DNA of 64,000 nt, taken from NCBI RefSeq assembly GCF_017875645.1, contig NZ_JAGGMR010000001.1:3286001-3350000 (forward strand), read 5' to 3'. Positions 42,956 through 52,416 of the stretch are shown here, piece after piece. The notes under the pieces were generated by a model. It worked only from the letters and a program-made list of their open reading frames with translations. It searched no databases and had not been told where the DNA came from. The stretch is from Nocardia goodfellowii. GTDB taxonomy: Bacteria > Actinomycetota > Actinomycetes > Mycobacteriales > Mycobacteriaceae. Positions within the stretch are counted from its first letter, which is position 1. Each line of letters begins with the position of its first letter. Both the position numbers and the translations under genes were made by a program.

Positions 42956-44746
42956 CTAATACCCGGCCGGTAGTGCGGCGAGCATGTCCCGGGTGACCGC
43001 GACCGCGTTGTCCGAACTCCCGCCCCGCACCAGCAGCGTCGCGAACGCCATGTCGCCTCGGTAGCCGACGAACCACGAGTGCGATCCGCCGCCCGCTTCG
43101 GCCTCCCCGGTCTTGCCGTAGACCTCGCCCTGATCCGCGATCCGCTCCGCGGTGCCATGGAGAACCACTTTGCGCATCATGGTCCGCAATCCCTGCACCA
43201 CCTTCGCTTCGATCGCCGGCGGCGCGTTCTCGACCACGGTCTCCCGTCCGGCGATCAGGTACGGCACCGGCACCGATCCGCGCGCGACGGTCGCGGCCAT
43301 CAGCGCCATGCCGAACGGGCTCACCAGCACCCGGCCCTGGCCGATGCCGTCCTCGGTGCGCTGCACCAACCCCGTTGCGGGGGGCACGCTTCCGGTGATC
43401 GTCGGGATGCCCAGCACCGTATAGTCCGGGCCCACACCGAGGGTGGCGGCCGCGACATGCAGCGCGTCGGCGGGCAGCGTGCTGGCCAGCTTCGCGAAGG
43501 CGGTATTGCAGGACCGCTCGTAGGCCGCGCTCATCGGTGCGTCGCCGATCGTGAACAGGTTGTAGTTGGGAATCATGCGCTCACCGATGGTGATTCGGCT
43601 CGGGCACGGCAGCACGGTGTCGGGCGTGGCGGCACCGGCGGCCATGGCGGCGGCGGCGGTGACGGTCTTGAACACCGAACCGGGGGGATAGGCGCCGATG
43701 GTGGCGACCGGACCGTCCCGGTCGGCCGCGGGGTTCTGCGCGACCGCGAGAATCGCGCCGGTGGAGGGTTGCAGCACCACCATCATGGCCTGCTCGGTGC
43801 GCGCGTCCACGGCGCGCTGGGCGGAACTCTGCACATTGCGGTCGATGCTCAGCGCGAACGACGGCGCGGGCTGCGCCGGTACTTCGGCGAGCACGTCGGT
43901 CTCCAGGCCGTTGGCGTTGCGAGTGACCACACTCCAGCCCGCCTTGCCGTCCACCTCCGCGATCACCGTCTTGCGGATCTGGGCCATCAGGTCCGGAGCG
44001 AACCAGCGGTCGGTGGGCAGCAGATCCCACTGCTCGGTGATGTGGACGCCGGGCAGTCCGGTGAGATCAGCGCGCACCCGGTCGAATTCGGTGTCGCTGA
44101 GTTCGGCCACCGGGTACGGGCCTTCGGTGGCCAGCGCGGCGTCCCGGATGGTCTCGGCGGTGAGCTTCGGGTCGAAGCGGCGCAGCGCCGAGGACAGCAC
44201 GATGGCCACCCAGCCCGGATCGGGAGCTTCGGCGGCGGTGAAGGTGACCCGGGAAACCTTGCCGGGCACCAGCACATCGGTGCCGGACTGCTCGTTGACC
44301 CGCGCCCGCGGCGCCGGGTTGTCGCGCCACTGCATGGTCTGGGTGTCGCCGAGCTTGGGATGGATATCCGAGGCGCTCCAGCGCACTCGCCAAGTGCCCT
44401 CGGTGCGGCCCATCTGGAGCTGGCCGGTGTAGGTCCAGACCCGGTCCTTGGGCAGGCGCCAGCGGTAGGTGTAGTCGACGGTCCCGGCGTCACCGTTGAT
44501 CCGGACCGCGCCGGTATGCGCGGTGAGTTCCTCGGCCTGCAGGTGAGTCCAGGCGGAATCCATTGCGGCCGCGGCCTTCTCGGGCAGACTGGTGAGCTTC
44601 GCCGCCCGGGTCAGGTCACGTTCGGCGAAGGCGGTGACGAAGGCCTCGGCGGTCGCGACCGGTCCCTGCCGGCTCGTCGAGCAGCCGCCGGCCGCCAGGG
44701 CGATCGCCACGATCACCCAGGGGATCAGAAGTCGTGTCGATGACAT
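42956..44746 (-). CDS. Penicillin-binding lipoprotein (PBP-lipo type)
   Basis: A 596-aa class B penicillin-binding protein that cross-links peptidoglycan. A lipobox (LAAGGC, Cys22) follows the signal peptide, so it is probably lipid-anchored. An NTF2-like MecA N-terminal domain spans about 28-135, and the transpeptidase domain carries Ser357 and Lys360 (GSVFK), the SxN motif (Ser412-Cys-Asn414) and KTG (545-547). It resembles M. tuberculosis Rv2864c. TACCAT lies 8 nt before the ATG, a possible leaderless start. Its place near GNAT, ispG, rip1 and dxr is conserved. Confidence 0.93.
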   Translation of the reverse strand: MSSTRLLIPWVIVAIALAAGGCSTSRQGPVATAEAFVTAFAERDLTRAAKLTSLPEKAAAAMDSAWTHLQAEELTAHTGAVRINGDAGTVDYTYRWRLPKDRVWTYTGQLQMGRTEGTWRVRWSASDIHPKLGDTQTMQWRDNPAPRARVNEQSGTDVLVPGKVSRVTFTAAEAPDPGWVAIVLSSALRRFDPKLTAETIRDAALATEGPYPVAELSDTEFDRVRADLTGLPGVHITEQWDLLPTDRWFAPDLMAQIRKTVIAEVDGKAGWSVVTRNANGLETDVLAEVPAQPAPSFALSIDRNVQSSAQRAVDARTEQAMMVVLQPSTGAILAVAQNPAADRDGPVATIGAYPPGSVFKTVTAAAAMAAGAATPDTVLPCPSRITIGERMIPNYNLFTIGDAPMSAAYERSCNTAFAKLASTLPADALHVAAATLGVGPDYTVLGIPTITGSVPPATGLVQRTEDGIGQGRVLVSPFGMALMAATVARGSVPVPYLIAGRETVVENAPPAIEAKVVQGLRTMMRKVVLHGTAERIADQGEVYGKTGEAEAGGGSHSWFVGYRGDMAFATLLVRGGSSDNAVAVTRDMLAALPAGY

Positions 44747-44809
44747 CGGCTCGAATGGTAGCGCCCTGCTACAGCAAACGAAGGTGGCGCACCGTGAACC
44801 GCTTGTCGG

Positions 44810-45673
44810 TCAGTCGAGCAACACTGTGGCGAAGGTGGCGATCTGCCGGAATCCGATGCGCCCGTAGGCTCGCCGGGCAACGGTGTTGTAGTCGTTCACG
44901 TACAGGCTGGCGGTGCGCCCCGAGGCGACCACGGCGTTGGCGATGGTGGCGGTGCCCGCGGTGCCGAGTCCGTGGCCGCGGCGATCCGGGCGCACCCACA
45001 CGCCCTGGATCTGGCCGGTGCGCCGGGACAGCGATCCGACCTCGGCCTTGAATACGACCGCACCGTCTTCGAAACGGGCCCAGGCCCTACCGGATTCGAT
45101 CAGGTTCTGGATGCGGCGGCGATAGCCGCGGCCGCCGTCGCCGGCCCGGGGATCGACGCCGACCTCCTCGATGAACATGGCGATCGCCGCTTCGAGGTAG
45201 CGGTCCAGCTCGTCCGGCCGGGCCCGGCGGACCAGTGGGTCGGGAGTGGCCAGGGGCGGCTGGCTGAGCGCGAGCAACGGTTGTTCCCCGCGCACTTCAC
45301 GTTCCGGGCCCCAGCGCACGGCCAGCATTTCCCACAGCGGCAGCGCCAGCTCCTGCCGGCCGACCACCGAGGAGGCGATGCGCGGCCAGCGGGCGGCACG
45401 GTCGGCGAAGGCGCGCAACGCGTCCTGATCGCCGCGCAGCGGCACCAGATTGGCGCCGGAGAAGCAGAGCGACTCCGCGGGCGTGCCGCGACTCCACAGC
45501 TCACCCTGCCCGGAGCGGGTGTCGATGCCGAATTCCTGTAATCGCGCGGCGACCATGCACGATGCCACCGGATCGGCATCGAGCACGCGCAAGACCTGAG
45601 CCAGGTCACGGTTCGCGAGCTGACGCGCGGGCAGATATCTCGCCCGACGCGCCGGCTCCAGCAGACTCCGCAC
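44810..45673 (-). CDS. GNAT-family acetyltransferase (Rv2867c-like)
   Basis: A 287-aa protein with an N-terminal domain of unknown role (DUF4081-like, about 1-140) and a C-terminal GNAT domain. The acetyl-CoA loop is visible in IQGVWVRPDRRGHGLGTAGTATIANAVV, and YVNDYNTVARRAYGRIGFRQIATFATVLL closes the fold. The acceptor is unknown. It lies between ispG and the PBP gene, as in M. tuberculosis. The start GTG has no strong ribosome-binding site, so the exact start is uncertain. Confidence 0.88.
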   Translation of the reverse strand: MRSLLEPARRARYLPARQLANRDLAQVLRVLDADPVASCMVAARLQEFGIDTRSGQGELWSRGTPAESLCFSGANLVPLRGDQDALRAFADRAARWPRIASSVVGRQELALPLWEMLAVRWGPEREVRGEQPLLALSQPPLATPDPLVRRARPDELDRYLEAAIAMFIEEVGVDPRAGDGGRGYRRRIQNLIESGRAWARFEDGAVVFKAEVGSLSRRTGQIQGVWVRPDRRGHGLGTAGTATIANAVVASGRTASLYVNDYNTVARRAYGRIGFRQIATFATVLLD

Positions 45674-45728
45674 ATCGACAGCCTGCCACGTGACCGGCCC
45701 ATCTGGTACGGCTATGTGAAAACGTGAC

Positions 45729-46883
45729 TTAGCTGATCGTCACAGTGGGCTCGCCGGAAGGGACGCCTTCCATCTCCTCGGCGATACGCATGGCCTCTTC
45801 GATGAGCGTTTCGACGATGAGGTGCTCGGGCACGGTCTTGATGACCTCACCCTTGACGAAGATCTGGCCCTTGCCATTGCCGGAGGCCACACCCAGATCG
45901 GCTTCGCGGGCTTCGCCCGGACCGTTGACCACACACCCCATGACGGCCACGCGCAACGGCACCTCCATGCCTTCCAGACCGGCAGAAACCGCGTTGGCCA
46001 GGGTGTAGACATCGACCTGGGCGCGCCCGCAGGACGGGCAGGACACGATCTCGAGCTTGCGGGGCCGCAGGTTCAGCGATTGCAGGATCTGACCGCCGAC
46101 CTTGATCTCCTCGGCGGGCGGGGCCGAGAGCGAGACCCGGATGGTGTCGCCGATGCCCTCGCTGAGCAGCGCGCCGAACGCGACCGCGGACTTGATCGTG
46201 CCCTGGAACGCCGGACCGGCCTCGGTCACGCCCAGATGCAGCGGGTAGTCGCACTGAGCGGCCAGCTGCCGGTAGGCCTCGACCATGATCACCGGGTCGT
46301 TGTGCTTGACCGAGATCTTGATGTCGCCGAAGCCGTGCTCCTCGAACAGCGAGGCCTCCCACAGCGCGGACTCGACCAGCGCCTCGGGTGTGGCTTTGCC
46401 GTACTTCTCCATCATCCGCTTGTCCAGCGAACCGGCGTTGACGCCGATGCGGATCGGAATGCCCGCCGCCCCAGCAGCTTTGGCGACTTCCTTGACGCGG
46501 CCGTCGAATTCCTTGATGTTGCCGGGATTCACGCGCACGGCAGCGCAACCGGCGTCGATCGCGGCGAAGATGTACTTGGGCTGGAAGTGGATGTCGGCGA
46601 TCACCGGGATCTGCGACTTGCGCGCGATGGTGGCCAGCGCGTCGGCGTCTTCCTGACGCGGGCACGCGACGCGCACGATGTCGCAACCGGAGGCGGTGAG
46701 CTCGGCGATCTGCTGCAGCGTCGCGTTGACGTCGTGGGTTTTGGTGGTGGTCATCGACTGCACAGAGATCGGGTGGTCGCTGCCGACGCCGACATTGCCG
46801 ACCATCAGCTGACGGGTCTTGCGTCGGGGCGCGAGAACGGCGACCGGTGCGGCGGGCATGCCTAATCCGATTGTGGTGGTCAC
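45729..46883 (-). CDS. ispG: 4-hydroxy-3-methylbut-2-enyl-PP synthase
   Basis: Iron-sulfur enzyme (GcpE) of the non-mevalonate isoprenoid route. It reduces methylerythritol cyclodiphosphate to HMBPP. The 384-aa protein shows [33 protein letters not shown] in the TIM barrel, and the cluster ligands in [14 protein letters not shown] and [13 protein letters not shown]. The GTG start follows GGAAAG. With dxr in the same cluster it gives two of the seven pathway steps, separated by rip1 in the usual actinobacterial order. Confidence 0.96.
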   Translation of the reverse strand: MTTTIGLGMPAAPVAVLAPRRKTRQLMVGNVGVGSDHPISVQSMTTTKTHDVNATLQQIAELTASGCDIVRVACPRQEDADALATIARKSQIPVIADIHFQPKYIFAAIDAGCAAVRVNPGNIKEFDGRVKEVAKAAGAAGIPIRIGVNAGSLDKRMMEKYGKATPEALVESALWEASLFEEHGFGDIKISVKHNDPVIMVEAYRQLAAQCDYPLHLGVTEAGPAFQGTIKSAVAFGALLSEGIGDTIRVSLSAPPAEEIKVGGQILQSLNLRPRKLEIVSCPSCGRAQVDVYTLANAVSAGLEGMEVPLRVAVMGCVVNGPGEAREADLGVASGNGKGQIFVKGEVIKTVPEHLIVETLIEEAMRIAEEMEGVPSGEPTVTIS

Positions 46884-47012
46884 TTTCGGCTGCCTACTTT
46901 CCTGCGTTGACGTGCGGGCCGTTCGCCTCCCGAGCTTAGTCGGGCAGGCGTGCGAGAACTGTGTGACGACGGTGACATGGTGGTGGAGACAACCTCTGGT
47001 GAGGGTACCGGC

Positions 47013-48215
47013 TCAGGGGAACAGCTTCACCGGATTCACGATGTCGGCGGCCAGGGTGAGCAGCATGTACGCGCCGCCGATGACCACCGCGACATAGGTC
47101 AGCGGTAGCAGCTTCAAGTAGTCCACGGGCGCGCCCGGGGCCAGACCCTTCCAGCCGCGCAGCGTATTGCGGATCTTCTCGTAGATCACCACCGCGATAT
47201 GGCCGCCGTCCAACGGCAGCAGCGGCAGGATGTTGAACGCGCCCAGGAAGAAGTTCAGGCTCGCCAGCATCAGGATGAAGACGCTCCACAGGCCGCGCTC
47301 GGCGGTCTCGCCGCCGATCCGGCTGGCGCCGTACACGCTGACCGGGGCCTCCGGGTCGCGCGGGCCGCCGGTGACCGCGGTCCACAGCGCCGTCACCTTC
47401 TCCGGCATCTGCATCAGGGACTGGAAGGTGCGCACGAACATATCGCCGGTGAAGACGAGCGAGGCCGGAATCGAGGACAGGACGCCGTACTGCACGGGTT
47501 CGTAGAAATCCTGGCCGACGCCGACGGCGCTGACCTCCTTGGGTTCCGCGCCCTCCTGCGCGTATCGCACGGTGCGCTGCGGGGTGACCGGCACGGTGAG
47601 CGTCTGCCCGTCCCGGTCGATGGTGTAGGTGAAAGGCTGGGTCTGCTTCTGGGTTTCCTCCTGGAACTGCTTCCAGGTCGTGACGGGGACGCCGTTGACG
47701 GCTTTCACCACGTCACCGCGCCGCAGTCCGGCCTGCTGGGCCGGGCCCTGGCCTGCGCACGGCTGCATGGTCCGGTCCGGGTTCATGGCCGCGACACAGC
47801 CCATCGAGCCGAGCGCGGTGGCCGGCGGCTGATCGAAACGAGGCAGGCCCCAGCCGATCGCCAGCACCACGATCAACAGGAAACCGAGCAGGAAGTTCAT
47901 CGCGATACCACCGGACATCACCAGCAGCCGCTTCCAGGTGGCCTGGCGGTACATGGCGCGGTCCAGGTCCTCGGGCGCCAGTTCGTCCAGCGCCGTCATG
48001 CCCGCGATATCGCAGAAACCGCCGAGCGGCAACGCTTTCAGGCCGTACTCGGTCTCACCGCGGCGGAAGGAGAACACCTTGGGCCCGAAGCCGACGAAGT
48101 AGCGGCGAACCTTCATGCCGGTGGCCTGGGCGGCCCACATGTGCCCGCACTCGTGCAACGCGACCGAAATCGTGATGCCGAGGGCGAACAGCGCGAACCC
48201 CAACGCGAACACCAT
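47013..48215 (-). CDS. rip1: Site-2 intramembrane protease Rip1
   Basis: M50 zinc metalloprotease in the membrane. In mycobacteria Rip1 cleaves anti-sigma factors within the bilayer and controls envelope lipids. The start at 48215 gives MVFALGFALFALGITISVALHECGHMW, with the zinc motif HECGH at 21-25. A PDZ domain follows (GLRRGDVVKAVNGVPVTTWKQF), and the third ligand is in NILPLLPLDGG near residue 345. The 400-aa length matches Rv2869c, and GAGGG lies upstream. The longer frame adds a basic stretch without support. Confidence 0.95.
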   Translation of the reverse strand: MVFALGFALFALGITISVALHECGHMWAAQATGMKVRRYFVGFGPKVFSFRRGETEYGLKALPLGGFCDIAGMTALDELAPEDLDRAMYRQATWKRLLVMSGGIAMNFLLGFLLIVVLAIGWGLPRFDQPPATALGSMGCVAAMNPDRTMQPCAGQGPAQQAGLRRGDVVKAVNGVPVTTWKQFQEETQKQTQPFTYTIDRDGQTLTVPVTPQRTVRYAQEGAEPKEVSAVGVGQDFYEPVQYGVLSSIPASLVFTGDMFVRTFQSLMQMPEKVTALWTAVTGGPRDPEAPVSVYGASRIGGETAERGLWSVFILMLASLNFFLGAFNILPLLPLDGGHIAVVIYEKIRNTLRGWKGLAPGAPVDYLKLLPLTYVAVVIGGAYMLLTLAADIVNPVKLFP

Positions 48216-48372
48216 GTGTTTGACAGCCCTCCTGCGTGACGCAGACCTCGATGACAACGGCCCAGGAAAGCCGGACCACGCCCGACCACACTAACCGCAG
48301 CCGGGCAACCCTCACGCCACAGTCTGCCAGGCTCCGTTCCCGGCGTGCGTCGGGATGACCCTGTGGCCGGGA

Positions 48373-49524
48373 TTATCCGCTGGTGATCAGGGCCCTTGCA
48401 TAGTCGCGCGCCCAGCTGTCGGCGGCGAGCACGTCGGCCAGATTCTCCGGCTCGGCCTGCCATCGGCCGGCGGCGTCGACCGTGCGCTGGACGGTGCGGA
48501 CGATGCCCGGGAAGCGCAGGTGGCCGTCCAGGAAGGCCTGCACCGCGATCTCGTTGGCGGCGTTGTACACCGCGGTGACGCTGCCGCCCGCCGCACCGGC
48601 CTGCCGGGCCAGCTCGATCGCCGGGAAGACGGTGTGGTCGACCGGTTCGAAGGTCCAGGTCGAGGCGGTGCCGAAATCGCAGGCGGCGGCCGCGCCGGGG
48701 ACGCGGTCGGGCCAGCCGAGCGCCAGCGCGATGGGCAGTTTCATATCCGGCGGGCTGGCCTGGGCCAGGGTGGAGCCGTCGGTGAAGGTGACCATGGAGT
48801 GCACGATCGACTGCGGGTGCACCGTGACATCGATGCGGTCGTAGGGAACTCCGAACAGCAGGTGCGTTTCGATCAGCTCCAGGCCCTTGTTGACCAGCGA
48901 CGCGGAATTCAGCGTGTTCATCAGACCCATAGACCAGGTCGGATGTGCTTTGGCCTCGGCCGGATTCACCGATTCCAGCATCTCGGTCGTCCAGCCGCGG
49001 AACGGGCCGCCCGAAGCGGTGAGCACCAGCCGGTCGACTTCCTCGGCGCGGCCCCCGCGCAGACACTGGGCCAGCGCCGAATGCTCGGAATCGACCGGAA
49101 CGATCTGACCGGGCGCGGCAGCGCGGGTGACCAGCGAACCGCCCGCGACGAGGGATTCCTTGTTGGCCAGCGCCAGACGGGTGCCCGACTCCAGGGTGGC
49201 CAGGGTGGGTTCCAGGCCGAGCGAGCCGACCAGCGCGTTGAGCACGACATCGGCTTCGGTGCGCCGGACCAGCTCGGTCACCGCGCCGTCACCCCCGAGC
49301 GTCAGGTCGAGGTCCCGCGCGGCGGCCGGATCGGCGACCGCGACATTGCGAGTGCCCGTGGCCGCCATCTGCTCGGCGAGCAGCGCGGTGTTCCCGCCGC
49401 GCGCGGCCAGTCCGACCACCTCGAACTTTTCGGGGTTGGCGGCGATCACCTCGAGGGCTTGGGTACCAATGGATCCGGTGCTGCCGAGCAGCAGGACTCT
49501 CACGATGTCGGACACGACGCTCAT
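48373..49524 (-). CDS. dxr: 1-deoxy-D-xylulose-5-phosphate reductoisomerase
   Basis: NADPH-dependent enzyme of the non-mevalonate pathway, and the target of fosmidomycin. The 383-aa protein has the Rossmann motif [18 protein letters not shown], the catalytic segment [14 protein letters not shown] (with the metal-binding Asp and Glu), [10 protein letters not shown] and the SMVTFTDGS loop. ATG 49524 removes an unsupported 29-residue extension. It stands upstream of rip1 and ispG on the same strand and probably heads that unit. Confidence 0.96.
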   Translation of the reverse strand: MSVVSDIVRVLLLGSTGSIGTQALEVIAANPEKFEVVGLAARGGNTALLAEQMAATGTRNVAVADPAAARDLDLTLGGDGAVTELVRRTEADVVLNALVGSLGLEPTLATLESGTRLALANKESLVAGGSLVTRAAAPGQIVPVDSEHSALAQCLRGGRAEEVDRLVLTASGGPFRGWTTEMLESVNPAEAKAHPTWSMGLMNTLNSASLVNKGLELIETHLLFGVPYDRIDVTVHPQSIVHSMVTFTDGSTLAQASPPDMKLPIALALGWPDRVPGAAAACDFGTASTWTFEPVDHTVFPAIELARQAGAAGGSVTAVYNAANEIAVQAFLDGHLRFPGIVRTVQRTVDAAGRWQAEPENLADVLAADSWARDYARALITSG

Positions 49525-49655
49525 TGTGGCGTACTCGAGACCGGGGCGACCGGCCCGGCCGACTTCCAACGACACACCGTCGTATGTCACGATTACGGGC
49601 AATAGCCCCAATCGATGTGTACCCGCGAGGTACCCGAACCAGCTGAGGAGCGATC

Positions 49656-49943
49656 GTGGCCGCCACGGAACTCGAAACCACCACCACCGAGCGCCGGATC
49701 GTCACCCACGTGGACACCGCCGAGGTCCCCTCGGCCGCCTGGGGGTGGAGCGGCGAATCGCCCCGCACCTTTCGGATCGCGGGCCTGGTCGTCGCGCTGA
49801 TCCTGCTCGGCATGCTGTTCGAGGGCCCGCAGGGCAGCTCCTCCGGCTCCGGCAATATCGGCTACATGTTCCTCGTCGGTTTCGCCGCGCTGCTCGGTGT
49901 GATCCTGCTTCGCGACGCGTTCACCCGGAACAAGCCGCGCTAG
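49656..49943 (+). CDS. DUF2631 membrane protein
   Basis: A 95-aa actinobacterial protein of the DUF2631 family. The N-terminal half is polar ([42 protein letters not shown]), followed by two hydrophobic segments at about 46-60 and 70-85. Function is unknown. GAGGAG precedes the GTG. It is divergent from dxr, as in several related genomes, and followed by a strong hairpin. Confidence 0.85.
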   Translation: MAATELETTTTERRIVTHVDTAEVPSAAWGWSGESPRTFRIAGLVVALILLGMLFEGPQGSSSGSGNIGYMFLVGFAALLGVILLRDAFTRNKPR

Positions 49944-49961
49944 TTCGTATTCGGACATAGT

Positions 49962-49994
49962 CTTCGCCGCCCCGGCCATGCCGGGGCGGCGAAG
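49962..49994. terminator. Bidirectional hairpin terminator
   Basis: Perfect 14-bp arms (49962-49975 and 49981-49994) around a 5-nt loop, between the convergent DUF2631 and nitrobindin-like genes. No long T-run is present, but the very stable stem suits termination for both directions. Confidence 0.8.
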
Positions 49995-50042
49995 TTCGTT
50001 CAGGAGGCGTGTCTACGCCTGGGGATCGCGGTGCGGCTGTGC

Positions 50043-50549
50043 CTATGCGCTGGGGTCGCGGCGCAGCGTCGCCGCGAGATGGTGTTGCAGCGGTTCGCCG
50101 ACCGCGGCCATCCGCAGCGTGTAGTCGATGGTGTCGCCGCAGACCCGCAGCGAACGACCCAGCGCCGTCACGGCTTTCGCGGTGCTGGAGCGGCCGATGC
50201 TGGTGGAGTCGAATTCCATGCGCAGTTCCCCGTCGGCGACGGTGAGTCCGCCCTCGCAGATCTCGGTGATGCCGGTGGGGTGGGCCAGGATGAGTTCCAG
50301 GTGGTCGGGCCGGGGACAGCGGAGATAGCCGGTTTCGGCGTGCATGGGCCGGCTGCCGTCGGCGGCGCGGGTGCGCTGCCGGTAGGTGAGAAACGGCCGG
50401 CCGAGATGGCCGAAGGTGATCTCCTCCAGGTAGTCGAAGGGCTGGATCGTGGGGTACTCGCCGTGCCCGGGACCACGCCAGGTGCCGAGCAGTGGCGCGA
50501 GCGGCGCGATATCGGGATGCAGGGCGACAGACGGCTGAGGTTCGACCAC
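50043..50549 (-). CDS. Nitrobindin-like heme-binding protein
   Basis: A 168-aa beta-barrel protein of the FABP-like/nitrobindin (DUF1794) family. Markers are LAPLLGTWRGPGHGEYPTIQPFDYLEEITFGHLGRPFLTYRQRT, HAETGYLR and the C-terminal TLRMAAVGEPLQHHLAATLRR, where a His is the expected axial heme ligand. Bacterial members bind ferric heme and react with peroxynitrite or nitric oxide. GTG 50549 follows TAAGCT by 7 nt, so the transcript is probably leaderless. Confidence 0.85.
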   Translation of the reverse strand: MVEPQPSVALHPDIAPLAPLLGTWRGPGHGEYPTIQPFDYLEEITFGHLGRPFLTYRQRTRAADGSRPMHAETGYLRCPRPDHLELILAHPTGITEICEGGLTVADGELRMEFDSTSIGRSSTAKAVTALGRSLRVCGDTIDYTLRMAAVGEPLQHHLAATLRRDPSA

Positions 50550-50556
50550 GGCCGAC

Positions 50557-50562
50557 AGCTTA
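50557..50562 (-). promoter_or_regulatory. -10 of leaderless nitrobindin-like gene
   Basis: TAAGCT on the minus strand ends 7 nt before GTG 50549, with no ribosome-binding site in between. Confidence 0.55.
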
Positions 50563-50608
50563 GGCGCGTGTTCGCCGGCGGTGGTCGCGTACCACCGAAT
50601 CGGCCCGG

Positions 50609-50965
50609 TCAGTGGTCGTCGGAATCGGTGCGGCCGAGGTGGCCGGACCAACGCTGTGACCAGGACCAGACGGGTTCCAGGGCGACGCTGAGTTCCACGC
50701 CAGCGGGGGTCAGTTCATAGGTCTTGTCGGCGTTCTTCGCGATCAGTCCGGTGGACTGCAGATGGTGCAGCCGGGTGGACAGCATGCTGGAGGAGCACTG
50801 GCCCATCCGGCGGCGCAGTTCGAGGAAGCCGAGGTTCCCCGGTTGCAGCTCCCACAGCACCCGCAGATTCCAGCGTTGTCCGAGCAGGTCCATGGCGGCC
50901 AGCATCGGAGTGTGGGCCGGGTCGTCCTGCCCCCGAGGTGGTTTGGCTCCGCTTGCACTTCGCAT
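50609..50965 (-). CDS. HxlR-family winged-helix regulator
   Basis: A 118-aa HxlR-type (MarR-like winged helix) regulator: PMLAAMDLLGQRWNLRVLWELQPGNLGFLELRRRMGQCSSSMLSTRLHHLQSTGLI. There is a single Cys at about residue 57, in a region where some family members sense reactive aldehydes or disulfides. It is divergent from an SDR gene with a palindrome between them, which also overlaps its own -10 (TATGGT, 50979-50974). This predicts self-repression and control of the SDR gene. Confidence 0.85.
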   Translation of the reverse strand: MRSASGAKPPRGQDDPAHTPMLAAMDLLGQRWNLRVLWELQPGNLGFLELRRRMGQCSSSMLSTRLHHLQSTGLIAKNADKTYELTPAGVELSVALEPVWSWSQRWSGHLGRTDSDDH

Positions 50966-50968
50966 TGG

Positions 50969-50986
50969 GAATCACCATAGTGATTC
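50969..50986. promoter_or_regulatory. Operator between HxlR and SDR genes
   Basis: Inverted repeat GAATCAC-CATA-GTGATTC (7-bp perfect arms, 4-bp centre). It begins 4 bp upstream of the HxlR start codon and overlaps TATGGT on the minus strand. The position suits a dimeric winged-helix repressor acting on both genes. Confidence 0.65.
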
Positions 50987-51025
50987 TAAATCAGAAGCAT
51001 TGGGTCGGGGCGCGAGGAAGAGACA

Positions 51026-51793
51026 GTGCAACCAACGCAGCGGGTCGTTCTCATCACCGGATCGTCGCGGGGGATCGGCGCCGAAACGGCGCGGGTCCTG
51101 GCCGCTCGGGGCGATCACGTGATCGTGAACTACCGGGAGAAACGCAAACGGGCCGCCGTGCTCGCGGCGGAGATCGTGGCGGCAGGTGGGAGCGCCTCGA
51201 CCGCCGGGGCCGATATCTCCGATGCCGAGTCCGCGCGCACCCTGATCGACGGCATCGCGGACCGGTTCGGCCGGCTGGACGTGCTGGTGCTGAACGCGTC
51301 CGGTGGGCTGGAGCGCGACGCCGCGCCGGACTACGCGATGGCGCTGAATCGGGACGCGCAGGTGCGCTTGGTCCGACTCGCCCTGCCGCACCTGCCCGCT
51401 GGCGGTCGGATCGTTTTCGTGACGAGTCATCAAGCACATTTCCACGGCCGCAAGCCGGTGCCCGCCGACTATGTGCCGATCGCCGCGAGCAAGCGCGCCG
51501 GGGAGGACGCGCTGCGGGCGCTGATCCCCGAGCTTTCGGCTCACGGGATCACCTTGCGGGTCGTCTCTGGCGACATGATCGACGGCACCACCATCGTGCT
51601 GCTGCTGCAACGGCGCGACCCTGGCGCGGTCGCGGCCCGCAAACACCACGGCGACCTGCCGACCGTCGGTGAGTTCGCCGCCGCGGTGGCCGAAGCCGCT
51701 ACCGGCACAGCGGAATCCGGCCACACCGACTATGTGGGCGGCGCGGACTATCTCGATGCTGAAGGGTTGCCGCCGGTCGGCGACGGCCCGTAA
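51026..51793 (+). CDS. Short-chain dehydrogenase/reductase
   Basis: A 255-aa classical SDR: cofactor motif LITGSSRGIGAETARVLA, then VLNASGG in place of the common NNAG, and a catalytic region VTSHQAHF...YVPIAASKRAGEDALRAL where the Tyr and Lys occur as YVPIAASK. The substituted NNAG and the Y-x5-K spacing make it divergent. VNYREKRKRA after the second strand suggests NADP. GAGGAAGAG lies upstream of the GTG. It is divergent from the HxlR gene and is the likely target of that regulator. Confidence 0.83.
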   Translation: MQPTQRVVLITGSSRGIGAETARVLAARGDHVIVNYREKRKRAAVLAAEIVAAGGSASTAGADISDAESARTLIDGIADRFGRLDVLVLNASGGLERDAAPDYAMALNRDAQVRLVRLALPHLPAGGRIVFVTSHQAHFHGRKPVPADYVPIAASKRAGEDALRALIPELSAHGITLRVVSGDMIDGTTIVLLLQRRDPGAVAARKHHGDLPTVGEFAAAVAEAATGTAESGHTDYVGGADYLDAEGLPPVGDGP

Positions 51794-51933
51794 AACTGCT
51801 CTTGCCCTGCGATTTCGGCGATCCCGGCGCGGTGTGCGGACAATCGAGGGACCATGGAGTTGTCCGCTTCCGTTCTCGGCGCTGGTCAGGGAGGGTCTAG
51901 TCAGAACTGGGTGGTCGGTGGGAGGCCGATGCG

Positions 51934-52416
51934 ATGACCGATGCGAGGGACAACTGGATGATGCCCGGTAAAGAGCTGCTGCTGGCGGCTTGCCGAGGGC
52001 TGCCGCACGACGACCATCCGATGTTGGACGCCGCCGGGGAACTCGCACAGCTGCATGTCATCCGGGAACGCACACCGGTCTGCGAAATGGCGAAAATCGA
52101 TCGACGGCGCACGCAATTGGTGCGCTCGATCGATCGGTGGGTCACTCTCGTCACGCCGGTGCCGCTGGACAACGAGTACATCCACTGCGAATCCGTCGGG
52201 CAGGTGGTAGACCGGCTGGCGGAATTGACGTCGCAGGCCATCCCGCTCGCGCACGCGCCGGAACCGGTCTTCTACGACACCTGGCTGCGCGTTCGGGAAA
52301 TGGCCGACACCTACCAGGATTTGGTGGACGGACTGTGCGCCGGTACCCGCAGACCGCCGCTGCGCGGCTACTGGCTGCCGCCCGACCCGTTCGAGCGACC
52401 GGCGAACAGTCGCTAG
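51934..52416 (+). CDS. DUF4254 family protein
   Basis: A 160-aa helical protein: LPGKELLLAACRGL-type start, LDAAGELAQLHVIRERTPVCEMAKIDRRRTQLVRSIDRWV, and later HCESVGQVVDRLAEL, consistent with DUF4254. Such proteins occur in many copies in Nocardia and act in unknown pathways. Its stop overlaps by 4 bp with the stop of the convergent ImmA/IrrE-like gene. The region just upstream (51794-51933) has no clear promoter. Confidence 0.72.
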   Translation: MTDARDNWMMPGKELLLAACRGLPHDDHPMLDAAGELAQLHVIRERTPVCEMAKIDRRRTQLVRSIDRWVTLVTPVPLDNEYIHCESVGQVVDRLAELTSQAIPLAHAPEPVFYDTWLRVREMADTYQDLVDGLCAGTRRPPLRGYWLPPDPFERPANSR

